From an uncultured Porphyromonadaceae bacterium (GTDB lineage: Bacteria > Bacteroidota > Bacteroidia > Bacteroidales > Muribaculaceae), in NCBI GenBank assembly GCA_947177135.1, contig CAMWTI010000004.1:1-52660 (forward strand): a DNA stretch of 52,660 nucleotides. The letters are read 5' to 3'. The notes under the pieces are model-generated. The model had not been told where the DNA came from. It searched no databases and worked only from the letters and a program-made list of their open reading frames with translations. Position numbers and translations under genes: made by a program. Positions 8,938 to 17,866 of this stretch are shown here, one piece after another (within the stretch, counting starts at the first letter, position 1; each line of letters starts with the position of its first letter).

Positions 8938-10599
8938 TCAGATGGCATCAAGGAATTCGACCACGGCATCGCGGTCAGCCTTGCTCAGCGCGCGGAATTT
9001 TGCCATTGAATGCGCGGCATGGCTCTGGTCCGATCCCGCATCATGCCAAAGAATGGCCTCGAGAGTTGTGCGGGCGCGACAGTCGTGCAGCCGGTCTGCA
9101 TATGGCGATCCGGTGGCGATCTGGTGCAATCCGCGACCCCACAACGGGGTAGTGCGGCACCATCCGTTGCGGATATCGTTGACCATAAACAGCTTATGCT
9201 GAACCATGTCGGTATATGGCCATATTGTCTGGTAAGGATATCTCGGAAGTTCGCGTCCGGCCGTTCCGTTAAAGAACTGTGCGGGATCGCGCACTTCGTC
9301 GGCGCCTGTGGTCCATGAGGGTTTGTGGCAGTATGTGCACCCGATCTCTTCAAACACTTCTTTGCCACGCTGTACCTCCGGACGTTCCACTCCGCGCACG
9401 GCAGGAACGGCCAGACCACGATGCCACACCATCAGGTCGATATAGTTCTGATCCGAAGCCTCGGCCGGAAGTGTGGTCGAATTCAGATAGGCAAGGATAT
9501 CTGCTTCAGCATCGCCTGAGTGCCACTCCGGATGAGTGCGTTCGGGATCCGCCTGAGCTATAAATCCGGGGAATCCGGCCTGCACTTCGGGATCGGCGGC
9601 AGCGGCTCTGGCATAGAATCCGCCCGCGTCCTTATAGTGATATCGCCGGTCGGAGCGGGTCACATTGGTTATGTTCCAGTAGGCATTTGCACCGGCAGCA
9701 TCCTGAAGCGGACCGCGGCTCAGCGCATAGGTGTAGCGCAACGGATACTGACGCCCGTCGGTCGACGCCTCCTTCGAAGTGTATTGTCCGGTGAACTGTC
9801 CGCCGGAGAATATGGCCGGATTCAGCGGCACTCTGGCAGCCTCTTCGGCCTGATACTGGGCAAGGAGATCTTCATCTGATATCGCGTCGAGCAGACCGGT
9901 GCCATAGATTCCTATGGTGCTCTCAAGTCTGACTTCATAATCGCCCATCTGCTCCTCGGTCAGAACTCCCTGACGATAGGCATAGACCGCATCGCGGCTC
10001 ATTGTCACCTCCGGATAACGGAGCGAATAGCTCTCGCCGTCAGGAAATTTGTTGCCATATCGGTCGGTGTATTCACGCCAGGTGATGATCACTTTGCTTT
10101 CGTCAAGCGGAGCCTTGAAAGGATCCACGGCATGTCCCTGAGGCATACCTGCAAGCCAGTTGACATAGCCCTGAGTGGCCGGATTGTATACCACTAACAG
10201 ATAACCGTTGCCCATTTCATTGGTGCGGAACGGACCGTCAGGCTGTGACTTGCCGTGGCCATAGCCCGGATGACAGTGCATGCAGGAAGAGCGGATATAG
10301 GTCGGGCCAAGGCCGGAACGCACTCCGTCGGCGTTTGTCACATAATTTTTCTCAAAAAGCTGCTCGCCACGCTTGAACGAAGCGAGAAATCCGCCTTGCT
10401 CCACAGCCTTTGCGGGCTGTTCAAATGCGGCCGATGTGGTGATGAACGATGTGCCGAGTTCTCCGCCGGCATAATACCATTCGGGCAACCTGGCCTCTTC
10501 ATTGTCATTACCGCCGCTGACCTTCTCATCGTCAGCACAAGCGGCCATGGTCATAAGAACCATAGCCGACATGCCGAATGCAAAATATTTTCGCATCAT
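8938..10599 (-). CDS. Di-heme DHOR/DUF1111 oxidoreductase lipoprotein
   Basis: The protein belongs to the di-haem oxidoreductase (DHOR, DUF1111, COG3488 'thiol oxidoreductase') family, distantly related to bacterial di-heme peroxidases; its reaction is not established. The 553 residues start with a lipoprotein signal (MTMAAC, lipidated C21). There are two heme c motifs, CMHCH (106-110) and CTYCH (421-425). The start is one of two adjacent ATGs at 10599/10596; a TTG six bases earlier is less likely. The imelysin stop ends 3 nt before the ATG, so the two are coupled. Together with the porin, imelysin and CcsBA it forms one operon. Heme attachment by the neighbouring CcsBA is an inference, but a strong one. 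Confidence 0.93.
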   Translation of the reverse strand: MMRKYFAFGMSAMVLMTMAACADDEKVSGGNDNEEARLPEWYYAGGELGTSFITTSAAFEQPAKAVEQGGFLASFKRGEQLFEKNYVTNADGVRSGLGPTYIRSSCMHCHPGYGHGKSQPDGPFRTNEMGNGYLLVVYNPATQGYVNWLAGMPQGHAVDPFKAPLDESKVIITWREYTDRYGNKFPDGESYSLRYPEVTMSRDAVYAYRQGVLTEEQMGDYEVRLESTIGIYGTGLLDAISDEDLLAQYQAEEAARVPLNPAIFSGGQFTGQYTSKEASTDGRQYPLRYTYALSRGPLQDAAGANAYWNITNVTRSDRRYHYKDAGGFYARAAAADPEVQAGFPGFIAQADPERTHPEWHSGDAEADILAYLNSTTLPAEASDQNYIDLMVWHRGLAVPAVRGVERPEVQRGKEVFEEIGCTYCHKPSWTTGADEVRDPAQFFNGTAGRELPRYPYQTIWPYTDMVQHKLFMVNDIRNGWCRTTPLWGRGLHQIATGSPYADRLHDCRARTTLEAILWHDAGSDQSHAAHSMAKFRALSKADRDAVVEFLDAI

Positions 10600-10601
10600 T
10601 A

Positions 10602-11828
10602 TCAATTTTTCTGAATCAGTTCAAGAAGTTCGTCAAGAATATCCACAACATCATTGCAGGCGTTGACAGCCGCAAAGTTAACATTTTTCAGTGAAGCATC
10701 CTGCGATGTCGAGGCAAAAGGCTCCTTCATCTTTGAGATCGCGTCGATGGCATTGTCGATCGCGGCCTTGATGCGGGTGTCGAGATCCTTGTCGATGCCG
10801 GCCACGTATCCGCTAAGAGTGTGGACCGAAGGCTTGATGTAGGTCTCGGTTTCGGTGCCGTATTGCGAATATCCGCAATAGAAGTGGCGCACAGAACGGA
10901 GATTGTCGATGAAATCGGTGATGGAGTTGAGGGCATAGGGCGATTCAATATAGTCCGGATCCGCCTCCAGACCGGAACCGACCGGATTGCCGATTTTCTG
11001 ATTGCCCACCTCGTCGGCTATATCCTGGGCACCGATGATCATCTCCTGCACGACCGATGCGTAATTCACATATATCGAACCGGCTTTTCCTGCATTTTTC
11101 ATGTAATAGCCATAATTTATGGCATAGTCAAGTTCGGCATTGTCAAGGATATCAAGTTTGTCCTGATCGACAGTGCCTTCGTCGGCCCACGACGCTTCCA
11201 GACGCAGACAGCAGTTGCGCAGATCGTCGGCAACGGCGGCAAGATAAAACAGTTCGTTCTGCGTGAATTTCTCCACAGGGCGCGGAGCAGTCACCGCAGA
11301 TGAGGCATCGGCCGGCTCGAACAGCATATATTCTATGGCATGAAAACCGAGCAGCCCCTGGCCGAGAGAGGACCCTACATATTCGCCTGCGCTCTCGGCA
11401 TCGCTCATCTGGGCCATCTGTGCCGCATTGTTGAGCAGACTGTTCATGGACGCCTTGTCAAGAGGCCAGGTGTCGATATGCGGGTCAATGCTGTAGACGG
11501 CCGCGCCGCCGAAGAGCCACGCCTCGCTCAGCTCCCAGTATCGGCGAGCCTCGATCCATTCGCGGCCAGCCTCGGAGATCTGTTCGGGAGTCAGCGCCTC
11601 CACTCCGCCGTCACACATGGAGCGGCATGTTTCCGACAGTCTGAGAGCTGCGTCGGCAAGGCCACGATACGTGGGCACGACTGTGTTGTTCACATAATCC
11701 TCGACCACAGGGCGCAGAGCGTCTTCCTGGGCGTCATTGCCGGTCATCGGGTCATCTCCTTCAGAGCAGGCCGCCAACGATACTGCTGCGAGAAACACAG
11801 CAGACATTCTTGTAAGTTTTTCAAACAT
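10602..11828 (-). CDS. Imelysin-family periplasmic lipoprotein (iron-regulated type)
   Basis: Imelysin-like proteins (IrpA/EfeM family, peptidase M75 by name) are all-helical envelope proteins linked to iron or other metal uptake; protease activity is doubtful. The 408 residues begin with a lipoprotein signal (LAAC, lipidated C21). The family's GxHxxE motif is present as GFHAIEY (161-167, H163 and E166). The mature part is mainly helical. It lies between the porin (32 nt upstream) and the di-heme protein (coupled downstream). That neighbourhood of imelysin plus DHOR recurs in Bacteroidota and suggests the pair act on the same metal or redox substrate at the outer membrane or in the periplasm. 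Confidence 0.93.
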   Translation of the reverse strand: MFEKLTRMSAVFLAAVSLAACSEGDDPMTGNDAQEDALRPVVEDYVNNTVVPTYRGLADAALRLSETCRSMCDGGVEALTPEQISEAGREWIEARRYWELSEAWLFGGAAVYSIDPHIDTWPLDKASMNSLLNNAAQMAQMSDAESAGEYVGSSLGQGLLGFHAIEYMLFEPADASSAVTAPRPVEKFTQNELFYLAAVADDLRNCCLRLEASWADEGTVDQDKLDILDNAELDYAINYGYYMKNAGKAGSIYVNYASVVQEMIIGAQDIADEVGNQKIGNPVGSGLEADPDYIESPYALNSITDFIDNLRSVRHFYCGYSQYGTETETYIKPSVHTLSGYVAGIDKDLDTRIKAAIDNAIDAISKMKEPFASTSQDASLKNVNFAAVNACNDVVDILDELLELIQKN

Positions 11829-11860
11829 AATTTTTTGATTGATTATATATTTTTTTAATG

Positions 11861-13114
11861 TTACTTTCGCGTGAAGAAGCCGGCATAGGCCACACCGATG
11901 CTCACTGCCGGTTCATTATTGTAGGGCGAGCGCATCAACCCGATCGAGTATTCTCCTTTGACCACCACCTGCGGGATCGGATAGTAATTGATGCCGGCGG
12001 CTATGCGGTTGCGTCCGCACCAGTCGTAACGCAGCACTCCGTTAGCCGTTTTCAGCATCGTGTCATAGAAATCATAACGGCCAAACACATAGAGTTTCTG
12101 CCTGTCGATCTTCATGGGATGGAATATGTCGTAACCGGCTTCCACTCCGGCCGACATGGCGTCGGAGGCAACGTTGGTCTTCGGCGACGGCGAATCGGAG
12201 CGCATCTTCTTGTTGAAGGCTGTGATCTGATCCGAATCCGAGAGGTGGCCGTAAGTCACCCCGCCGCGCACTATCAGACCGAATCCGCCGTTATAGTCAA
12301 AGTCAAACGAGCCGATGGCCAGAGTGCCTTTCACGTCTTTCCAGTTGTCGTTGGGCTGAGCAAGAGTATTGCTGAACGTGTTGCCGACATAGGCGCTAAG
12401 CCCCAGACGCAGACCGGACACAGAGTAATTGTCAACTCTTGCGGCTCCGGCAAGCGCGTTGGCGATCTTGAATTCATAGGGACTACCGGCGCCTCCGGCC
12501 ACCCAGTTGTCGCGTCCGAAGCGGTCGGAATCCAGGCCGGGCATCACCATGGCCTCATAGCGCCATTTGCCGGCACGGCCCCAGAAACTGATGCCTGTTT
12601 CATGCCATGTGCACGGAATCACGTTAGCATCGCCTTCAGGCCTGTAAACTCCGAAAAATTCCGTCGGCATATGCGCCCTGTTGGTTGATCCGACAGGCAC
12701 CACCATATGGCCGACACGCAGATTGGCCGCAGCACAGAAACTCTTCTGAAGCCAGAATTGCTCCAGCGCCACTTCGCCGCCACGTTCCACTTCGGTTTCA
12801 TATTCGCCGCCTTCGTCGTCTTCCATCTCGACGGCCGACTCCACTCCGCCATGTTCAAACTCGATCTCGGTGCCCATGCTCCATCCTTTGCCAAAATCAT
12901 AGCCCAGATAGATCACCACATGAGGAAGGTCCACGCGCGAATGATGGCCTGATTTGAAATTTTGCGGACTTTTGTAGCGGTTCCACGCGTCTGAGAAAAA
13001 ATTATAGGAATAGACGGCCTCGCCATATCCACCCACTGTGAGTTGCGCCGCAGCAGGCATGGCGGAAAGTGCGGAAACCGCCATAAGAGATGTGAGTAAT
13101 TTACATTTCGACAT
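11861..13114 (-). CDS. Porin-like outer-membrane protein of the imelysin operon
   Basis: The 417 residues carry a Sec signal peptide (cleavage near AAAQ, about 22-24) and then a beta-barrel pattern of roughly 16 strands (LTVGGYGEAVYSYNF, VVIYLGYDFGKGWSMGTEIEF and so on). There is an acidic loop near residues 95-110 (VEMEDDEGGEYETE). The size and pattern fit a phosphate-selective porin O/P-like channel. The acidic loop could attract cations, but that is speculative. It is the first gene of the porin-imelysin-DHOR-CcsBA operon and has a good promoter 44-74 nt upstream. The last residues (GFFTRK) are not the usual terminal aromatic, although a phenylalanine pair lies just before. Confidence 0.88.
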   Translation of the reverse strand: MSKCKLLTSLMAVSALSAMPAAAQLTVGGYGEAVYSYNFFSDAWNRYKSPQNFKSGHHSRVDLPHVVIYLGYDFGKGWSMGTEIEFEHGGVESAVEMEDDEGGEYETEVERGGEVALEQFWLQKSFCAAANLRVGHMVVPVGSTNRAHMPTEFFGVYRPEGDANVIPCTWHETGISFWGRAGKWRYEAMVMPGLDSDRFGRDNWVAGGAGSPYEFKIANALAGAARVDNYSVSGLRLGLSAYVGNTFSNTLAQPNDNWKDVKGTLAIGSFDFDYNGGFGLIVRGGVTYGHLSDSDQITAFNKKMRSDSPSPKTNVASDAMSAGVEAGYDIFHPMKIDRQKLYVFGRYDFYDTMLKTANGVLRYDWCGRNRIAAGINYYPIPQVVVKGEYSIGLMRSPYNNEPAVSIGVAYAGFFTRK

Positions 13115-13157
13115 AGTTGATTCGTGTGAGCTGTTGGTTTTTGTGAATTGACGGGTG

Positions 13158-13188
13158 CAAAGTTACGCCCATCCCGCCGGATAGGAAA
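13158..13188 (-). promoter_or_regulatory. Predicted promoter of the porin-imelysin-DHOR-CcsBA operon
   Basis: On the minus strand TTTC (13188-13185) is followed by a 19-nt spacer and TAACTTTG (13165-13158), an exact TAnnTTTG -7 box. The predicted leader before the porin ATG is about 38 nt. Confidence 0.62.
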
Positions 13189-13232
13189 TACTCAGAATTG
13201 CGTAAAATTTCAGGCAAATCCGCTTGTCTTGA

Positions 13233-13264
13233 GTTGTATTAATCGCGAAAAATCACTAATTTTG
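13233..13264 (+). promoter_or_regulatory. Predicted promoter of the GNAT-TonB receptor-DUF4249 operon
   Basis: GTTG (13233-13236), a 20-nt spacer, then TAATTTTG (13257-13264), an exact -7 box. The ATG of the next gene begins at 13270, only 5 nt after the box. The transcript should therefore start at or within a few bases of the start codon (leaderless or nearly so). Confidence 0.62.
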
Positions 13265-13269
13265 CGTAT

Positions 13270-13809
13270 ATGTTTCGACTTGAAAAAATCACAATAGCAC
13301 ATCCTTGTTACGGTTTCGTAGAACGTCTATGGATAAGCGCATTTCCCGGCAACGAACGACGCGACGAAGCGGATCAGCGCCACAACACCGACCATAATCC
13401 ATTGTTTTCATGTCTGCTGGCATTGGAAGACGGGCGTCCGGCCGGAATGTTTACCCTCTGGGATTTCGGCGATTTCACCTATTGCGAACACTTTGCCACT
13501 GACCCGGCATTGCGCGGACGCGGACTCGGAGCGAGGATCGTCAGCGAAGTAATGGCCATGACCGGCAAACCGCTGGTGCTTGAAGTGGAAATGCCGGCCG
13601 ATGAAATGTCGAGACGTCGCATCGGATTCTATGAACGCTGCGGGCTGGTGTGTCACCACGGATTTGAATATATGCAACCTCCCTATCGTCCAGGCGACGC
13701 TCCGCTGCCGATGAAGCTCATGTCATCGCCGGAACTCAAGCCCTCAGACCTTGCTTCCGCAGCCGCCATAATCCACAAGAAAGTCTATAATTATAATGTC
13801 ACTGATTAG
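13270..13809 (+). CDS. GNAT-family N-acetyltransferase
   Basis: The enzyme transfers an acetyl group from acetyl-CoA to an amine; the substrate cannot be told. The 179 residues show the GNAT core: the strand GMFTLWDFGDFTYCEHFAT, the acetyl-CoA loop LRGRGLGARI (the R-x-x-G-x-G/A motif, about 82-91), and the late helix/strand RRIGFYERCGLV. The first ATG is kept because residues 1-55 hold the expected first strand and helix and the next Met is at about 59. The promoter's -7 box ends 5 nt before the ATG. The 3' end overlaps the TonB receptor gene by 14 nt, so the two are co-transcribed, but no functional link is apparent. Confidence 0.9.
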   Translation: MFRLEKITIAHPCYGFVERLWISAFPGNERRDEADQRHNTDHNPLFSCLLALEDGRPAGMFTLWDFGDFTYCEHFATDPALRGRGLGARIVSEVMAMTGKPLVLEVEMPADEMSRRRIGFYERCGLVCHHGFEYMQPPYRPGDAPLPMKLMSSPELKPSDLASAAAIIHKKVYNYNVTD

Positions 13810-15847
13810 CCTGCTGACAAGCGTCCTGGCGGTCGTTTCGGCAGCAGACGCCCCGGATTCACCCTCGGTGCGACAACTTGATGAAGTGGTCGTTGACGGC
13901 CAGTCAGCCAGAATGAGGATCCGGGGCACAAAACTCGGAGCCGAGCGACTGGAAATGAAGAAGCTGGCACTGACTCCGGTGCTGTTTGGCGAGCGCGACA
14001 TAGTCAAGGCGATCACTCTGCTGCCCGGAGTAAGCTCCGAAGGCGAAGGCTCGGGAGGCTTCGAAGTGCGCGGAGGCACTTCCGCTCAGAATCTTGTTAC
14101 TCTGGACGGCATCACGCTCTATAATCCGTCACACGTAATGGGCACGTTCTCGATTTTCAACGACGACGCCATCGGCTCGGCCACGCTCTACAAAGGCCCT
14201 ATCCCCCAGTCGTTCGGCCAGGCCACGTCGTCGGTTCTCGACGTGGGACTGGCCTCAGGCCCTATGGACCGGTGGCGCGCGTCGGGCACTGTCGGGTTGC
14301 TCGCAGCCAAAGCCAAGGCCGCGGGTCCGGTGATCCGCGACCGACTCTCCATGTCGGTGACCGCACGCCGGTCATATGCCGATCTGTTTCTGAAAATCGT
14401 GCCGAAATATCGCGACATAGTGATGCATTTCTACGACGTCACAGGCAAAGTCACCTACACCCCCACCCTGTCTGACCGAGTGGATCTATCGGTCTATGCC
14501 GCACGCGACAATATGGCAATCGACGATCTGATGAGCATGAAATGGGGCAACGTCGGCGTCTCAGCCCGCTGGAACGCCACCCGGGGCGACAGATGGCGCT
14601 TTGTCACCACCGGCGCGTTCACATCCTACACCGCCGAAATGGGCATGAGCATGATGCAGACAAACCAGATCATGGACACGTACATACGCAATGGCTCGCT
14701 CGACAGCCGGATCAATCTGAGAATCAACGGAGAGCACCAGATCGAATGGGGCATGCGGTCGGAGTTGCTGTCAGTTCTGTCGGCCGATTGGGTGGCCCAG
14801 GGCAATCATGAACGGCAACTCAAAAGCGGACTGCAGAATTCACTCTGGGCCGGCTATTCGGGCACTCCCGCCGGATGGCTCTCGATCGACGGCGGAGTGC
14901 GCATGTCGATTTTTTCGGTCCTCGGCGGCCGTCATCTGCATGAATTCATCTCTCTGTCAGACACCGGCCATGCCACAGCTGACCACAGGCAATATCTCGC
15001 GGCCGAGCCTCGACTCAACATTCGGTTCGCGGCCGGTCCGCTTCATTCCATCAAAGCCGGAGCCGGAATCTCGTCACAGGCCATCCACTCGCTTCGGGCA
15101 AGCTCGTCAAGCTTTCCGTTTGACCGCTATGCCATCGCATCGGCAGGAATCAGACCGCTCAAAGTGACCCAATACAGTCTGGCCTACACCGGCATGACAG
15201 ACAACGGCGGCTTTGAATGGTCGGCCGAAGCCTATTTCAAGCAGATGGAAAATGTCTATGACTATGCCGACGGCAGGTCCATGCTGTCGGACATTGACGT
15301 GGAATCCGTCATAACCGGCGGACGCGGACGCAGCGTCGGCGCGGAATTCATGATACGCAAAAATTCCGGCCGGCTCACAGGCTGGATCAGCTATACCTTC
15401 TCGAAAACACAGAGCCGGATCAACGGAATAAACGGCGGCAAATGGTATGACGCTTCCAACGACAGGCCTCACCATGTGGCCGCGGTGGCCATCTTCTCTC
15501 TGACGCCGAAATGGAATCTGTCGGCCACATGGACATACGCGTCAGGCACTCCGCTCACCGCCCCCGACGCCAAATATGAACTGGACGGCGCCACCTGCTA
15601 TTACTATTCGGCCCGGAATTCCTACCGCACGCCGCCGACCCACCACCTTGACATGGCCGCGACATACACCAGCCGCGGACCCGGGCTCACCTATGAGTGG
15701 TCCATCGGAATATACAATCTATATAACCGCTATAATCCTTACATAATATACTTCGTCGACAACGACGAACGCCCCAGCGGCACAAGCGCAATGCAGCGCT
15801 CGCTCTATGGCATTGTGCCTTCGGTGTCCTATACGCTCAGATTCTGA
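13796..15847 (+). CDS. TonB-dependent outer-membrane receptor
   Basis: This is a ligand-gated outer-membrane importer powered by TonB. The 683 residues have a short signal peptide (about 1-17), a TonB-box-like segment (LDEVVVDG, about 28-35), a plug domain (about 50-160, with LLPGVSSEGEGSGGFEVRGG and LDGITLYNPSH) and a long barrel ending SYTLRF with a terminal aromatic. It lacks the N-terminal carboxypeptidase-like domain common in SusC proteins, and the partner is a DUF4249 lipoprotein rather than SusD. The substrate is therefore unlikely to be a typical PUL glycan. It overlaps the GNAT gene upstream by 14 nt and is followed 7 nt later by the DUF4249 gene. Confidence 0.95.
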   Translation: MSLISLLTSVLAVVSAADAPDSPSVRQLDEVVVDGQSARMRIRGTKLGAERLEMKKLALTPVLFGERDIVKAITLLPGVSSEGEGSGGFEVRGGTSAQNLVTLDGITLYNPSHVMGTFSIFNDDAIGSATLYKGPIPQSFGQATSSVLDVGLASGPMDRWRASGTVGLLAAKAKAAGPVIRDRLSMSVTARRSYADLFLKIVPKYRDIVMHFYDVTGKVTYTPTLSDRVDLSVYAARDNMAIDDLMSMKWGNVGVSARWNATRGDRWRFVTTGAFTSYTAEMGMSMMQTNQIMDTYIRNGSLDSRINLRINGEHQIEWGMRSELLSVLSADWVAQGNHERQLKSGLQNSLWAGYSGTPAGWLSIDGGVRMSIFSVLGGRHLHEFISLSDTGHATADHRQYLAAEPRLNIRFAAGPLHSIKAGAGISSQAIHSLRASSSSFPFDRYAIASAGIRPLKVTQYSLAYTGMTDNGGFEWSAEAYFKQMENVYDYADGRSMLSDIDVESVITGGRGRSVGAEFMIRKNSGRLTGWISYTFSKTQSRINGINGGKWYDASNDRPHHVAAVAIFSLTPKWNLSATWTYASGTPLTAPDAKYELDGATCYYYSARNSYRTPPTHHLDMAATYTSRGPGLTYEWSIGIYNLYNRYNPYIIYFVDNDERPSGTSAMQRSLYGIVPSVSYTLRF

Positions 15848-15854
15848 CACATAC

Positions 15855-16667
15855 ATGAACATCCTCCATTCTCCACTCATCCCTGCCGCCATCCTCGCCC
15901 TAAGCCTGTGCGCCTGCGAGAAAGAGCTTGACTTCGACTATGCCGAAATCGATCCGGTGACGGTGATCGAGGCAACGCTCGACATGAATGGCGCGACAGT
16001 GGCGATCACGCAGACAACCCCGATGGACGAGCCTATGGACACGACGCTCCTTACCGGCGCGTCGGTCACACTCACCGACATGACCGACGGCAGCCGGCAC
16101 ACTCTCATGCCCGACAGCGACGGGAAATATCTGTCGGCCACGTCCGGAGTGCCGGGCCACAGCTACCGGATCGACGTGGACATCAACGGCGAGCAATTCA
16201 GCGCGCAGAGCGTGATGCAACAACCGGTCAGAATCACCGACATTGCCATGGAGTGGATCAAAATGCCCTATGACCGCGTGGCCATTATGAAAGTGGAATT
16301 CACCGACAATCCAGCATCCACGGGCGACAGCTACTGGCTGCGGCTATACCGCAACGGCAAGCCCTACCGCTGGAGCGTGGGCGACGACAGAGCTGCATCC
16401 TGCGGCACCATAAGCGCGATCCAGATGACCACACGGCGCGACACCACAGCCGAAGACGACGATGACCTTCTGGTGGACGGCGACGTGATACGCGCCACAG
16501 TGGCGCAGATCGACGCGCCGATGTATCGTATGCTCGAATCGCTGACCGCCGGAGGCAGCAACGGCCCACAGCTCTGGCAAGGCCGGAAACCATGTCTCGG
16601 ATACTTCCTTGCGGCACCTGTTGCCGACACCCTCATAGTGTTCCACCCAGACTCAATTCCCGGATAA
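15855..16667 (+). CDS. DUF4249 family lipoprotein
   Basis: DUF4249 proteins are Bacteroidota lipoproteins usually encoded beside TonB-dependent receptors and thought to sit at the outer membrane as accessory factors; their biochemical role is unknown. The start chosen is the ATG at 15855, where the lipoprotein signal begins (MNILHSPLIPAAILALSLCAC, LCAC near 18-21). The family's early segment (DPVTVIEATLD) and an Ig-like middle (GHSYRIDVDINGEQFSA) follow. The 270 residues are within the family range. The 3' end overlaps the tail of the opposing MscS gene by 15 nt. Confidence 0.88.
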   Translation: MNILHSPLIPAAILALSLCACEKELDFDYAEIDPVTVIEATLDMNGATVAITQTTPMDEPMDTTLLTGASVTLTDMTDGSRHTLMPDSDGKYLSATSGVPGHSYRIDVDINGEQFSAQSVMQQPVRITDIAMEWIKMPYDRVAIMKVEFTDNPASTGDSYWLRLYRNGKPYRWSVGDDRAASCGTISAIQMTTRRDTTAEDDDDLLVDGDVIRATVAQIDAPMYRMLESLTAGGSNGPQLWQGRKPCLGYFLAAPVADTLIVFHPDSIPG

Positions 16668-17804
16668 AACAGACGGGAGATTATAGACGCGCAGGCCGAA
16701 GTCGGAGGCCACGGCGTTCAGATGCTCGAATATCTGAGACTGGATAGCTTCATATTCCGGCCAGTCGGTTGTGTCGGTGAAACACCACATCTGCAGCGGC
16801 AGTCCGGCGTCGGTCGGCGCCAATAGGCGCACCATGATCAGTCCGTTTTTGGTGATGCGCGGATGATTCCTGAGATATTGCAGACAATAGGCCCGGTATT
16901 TTCCGAGATTGGTCGACAGCTGATCGGTGGAATTGTCTGACGTGCCGCCGGTCACCGACGTCGCGTCGATGATGACGCTGCGTGCAATGCGCCGCATGCC
17001 GGAGTCACTCATCCCTTTCCAGTTTTGAAACGGACCTGACACCAGAGCATATGGCGGCAACATGATTATCGTGTTGTCGAAATTCTGGATCTTCACCACC
17101 GAGATGGTCACGTCTGTCACTATGCCGTCGGCAGGGGTGCCCGGCACCGTCACCCAGTCGCCGACATGAAGCATATCGTTAAGGCTCAGCTGAATGCCGG
17201 CCACAAAACCGAGAATACTGTCCTTAAACACAAGCATCAGCACAGCGGCACACGCCGTCAATCCTCCAAGCAGAGCCATCGGCGAGCGACCTACCGCCAC
17301 ACTGACGCAGAGAATGACTGTCACGATCCACAGCAGCCCTTCGGCCACGTTGAGTATCCCTTTCAGCGGCAGATGGCGCACATTGTCGTGACGGTCATAG
17401 TGGAGCCACACAAAGCGCATCACAGCATTGACAGCAACACCCACGGCCACAGCCAGATATATCAGCACCACGCGCAACACCACAGTGTGCATCCGCGTGG
17501 AATAATCGAATATAAACGGCACGAACCCCATCAACACCAGAGGAGTGACAACGTGCGAGCACTTCTGAAGCGTGCGGGCATTGAGCAGCTCCTGCCCCCA
17601 CACCGTGTGGCGGAGTCTGACCCAGCGGCGCATGGCCCAGAGCACGAGCCGACGCAACATGGTGCCGACGGCAAGGGCGATTATTATGACTATTATAAAA
17701 TATATCACCTCCTCCAGAGAGCGGGAGCTGCCTAATCCCAGTCGTCCGAAGGCTCTGTCGATAGCCTGGAGAAGCCACGTGGCCACTTTGTGTTGCTGAA
17801 TCAT
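16653..17804 (-). CDS. MscS-family mechanosensitive channel, YbdG-like
   Basis: The protein would release solutes across the inner membrane during hypo-osmotic stress. The 383 residues have membrane helices near 30-55, 88-105, 110-130 and 150-172. The pore-lining region is AVLMLVFKDSILGFVAGIQLS (about 186-206). The MscS beta domain follows (GDWVTVPGTPADGIVTDVTISVVKIQNFDNTIIMLPPYAL), with FQNWKGMSDSGMRRI after it. The HDNVRHLPLKG segment before the pore and the FQNWKGM-SG-RRI string resemble E. coli YbdG (MscM) more than MscS. The gene is convergent with DUF4249 (15-nt tail overlap) and divergent from the amidase gene at 17888. Confidence 0.92.
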   Translation of the reverse strand: MIQQHKVATWLLQAIDRAFGRLGLGSSRSLEEVIYFIIVIIIALAVGTMLRRLVLWAMRRWVRLRHTVWGQELLNARTLQKCSHVVTPLVLMGFVPFIFDYSTRMHTVVLRVVLIYLAVAVGVAVNAVMRFVWLHYDRHDNVRHLPLKGILNVAEGLLWIVTVILCVSVAVGRSPMALLGGLTACAAVLMLVFKDSILGFVAGIQLSLNDMLHVGDWVTVPGTPADGIVTDVTISVVKIQNFDNTIIMLPPYALVSGPFQNWKGMSDSGMRRIARSVIIDATSVTGGTSDNSTDQLSTNLGKYRAYCLQYLRNHPRITKNGLIMVRLLAPTDAGLPLQMWCFTDTTDWPEYEAIQSQIFEHLNAVASDFGLRVYNLPSVLSGN

Positions 17805-17866
17805 AACATGGATGAAGTTTTTACCTTTTTAACAATCAAGTCATCAGAAATGATCGATATAATTGC

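Noticed and set aside
10602-11828. Imelysin protein as an active peptidase (M75)
   Set aside because: The family name is historical; only the GxHxxE motif is seen and no proven catalytic set, so the metal-linked description is safer.
11858-12688. 276-codon plus-strand open frame opposite the porin gene
   Set aside because: The sense frame has a signal peptide and barrel pattern; the antisense frame is a codon-bias artefact.
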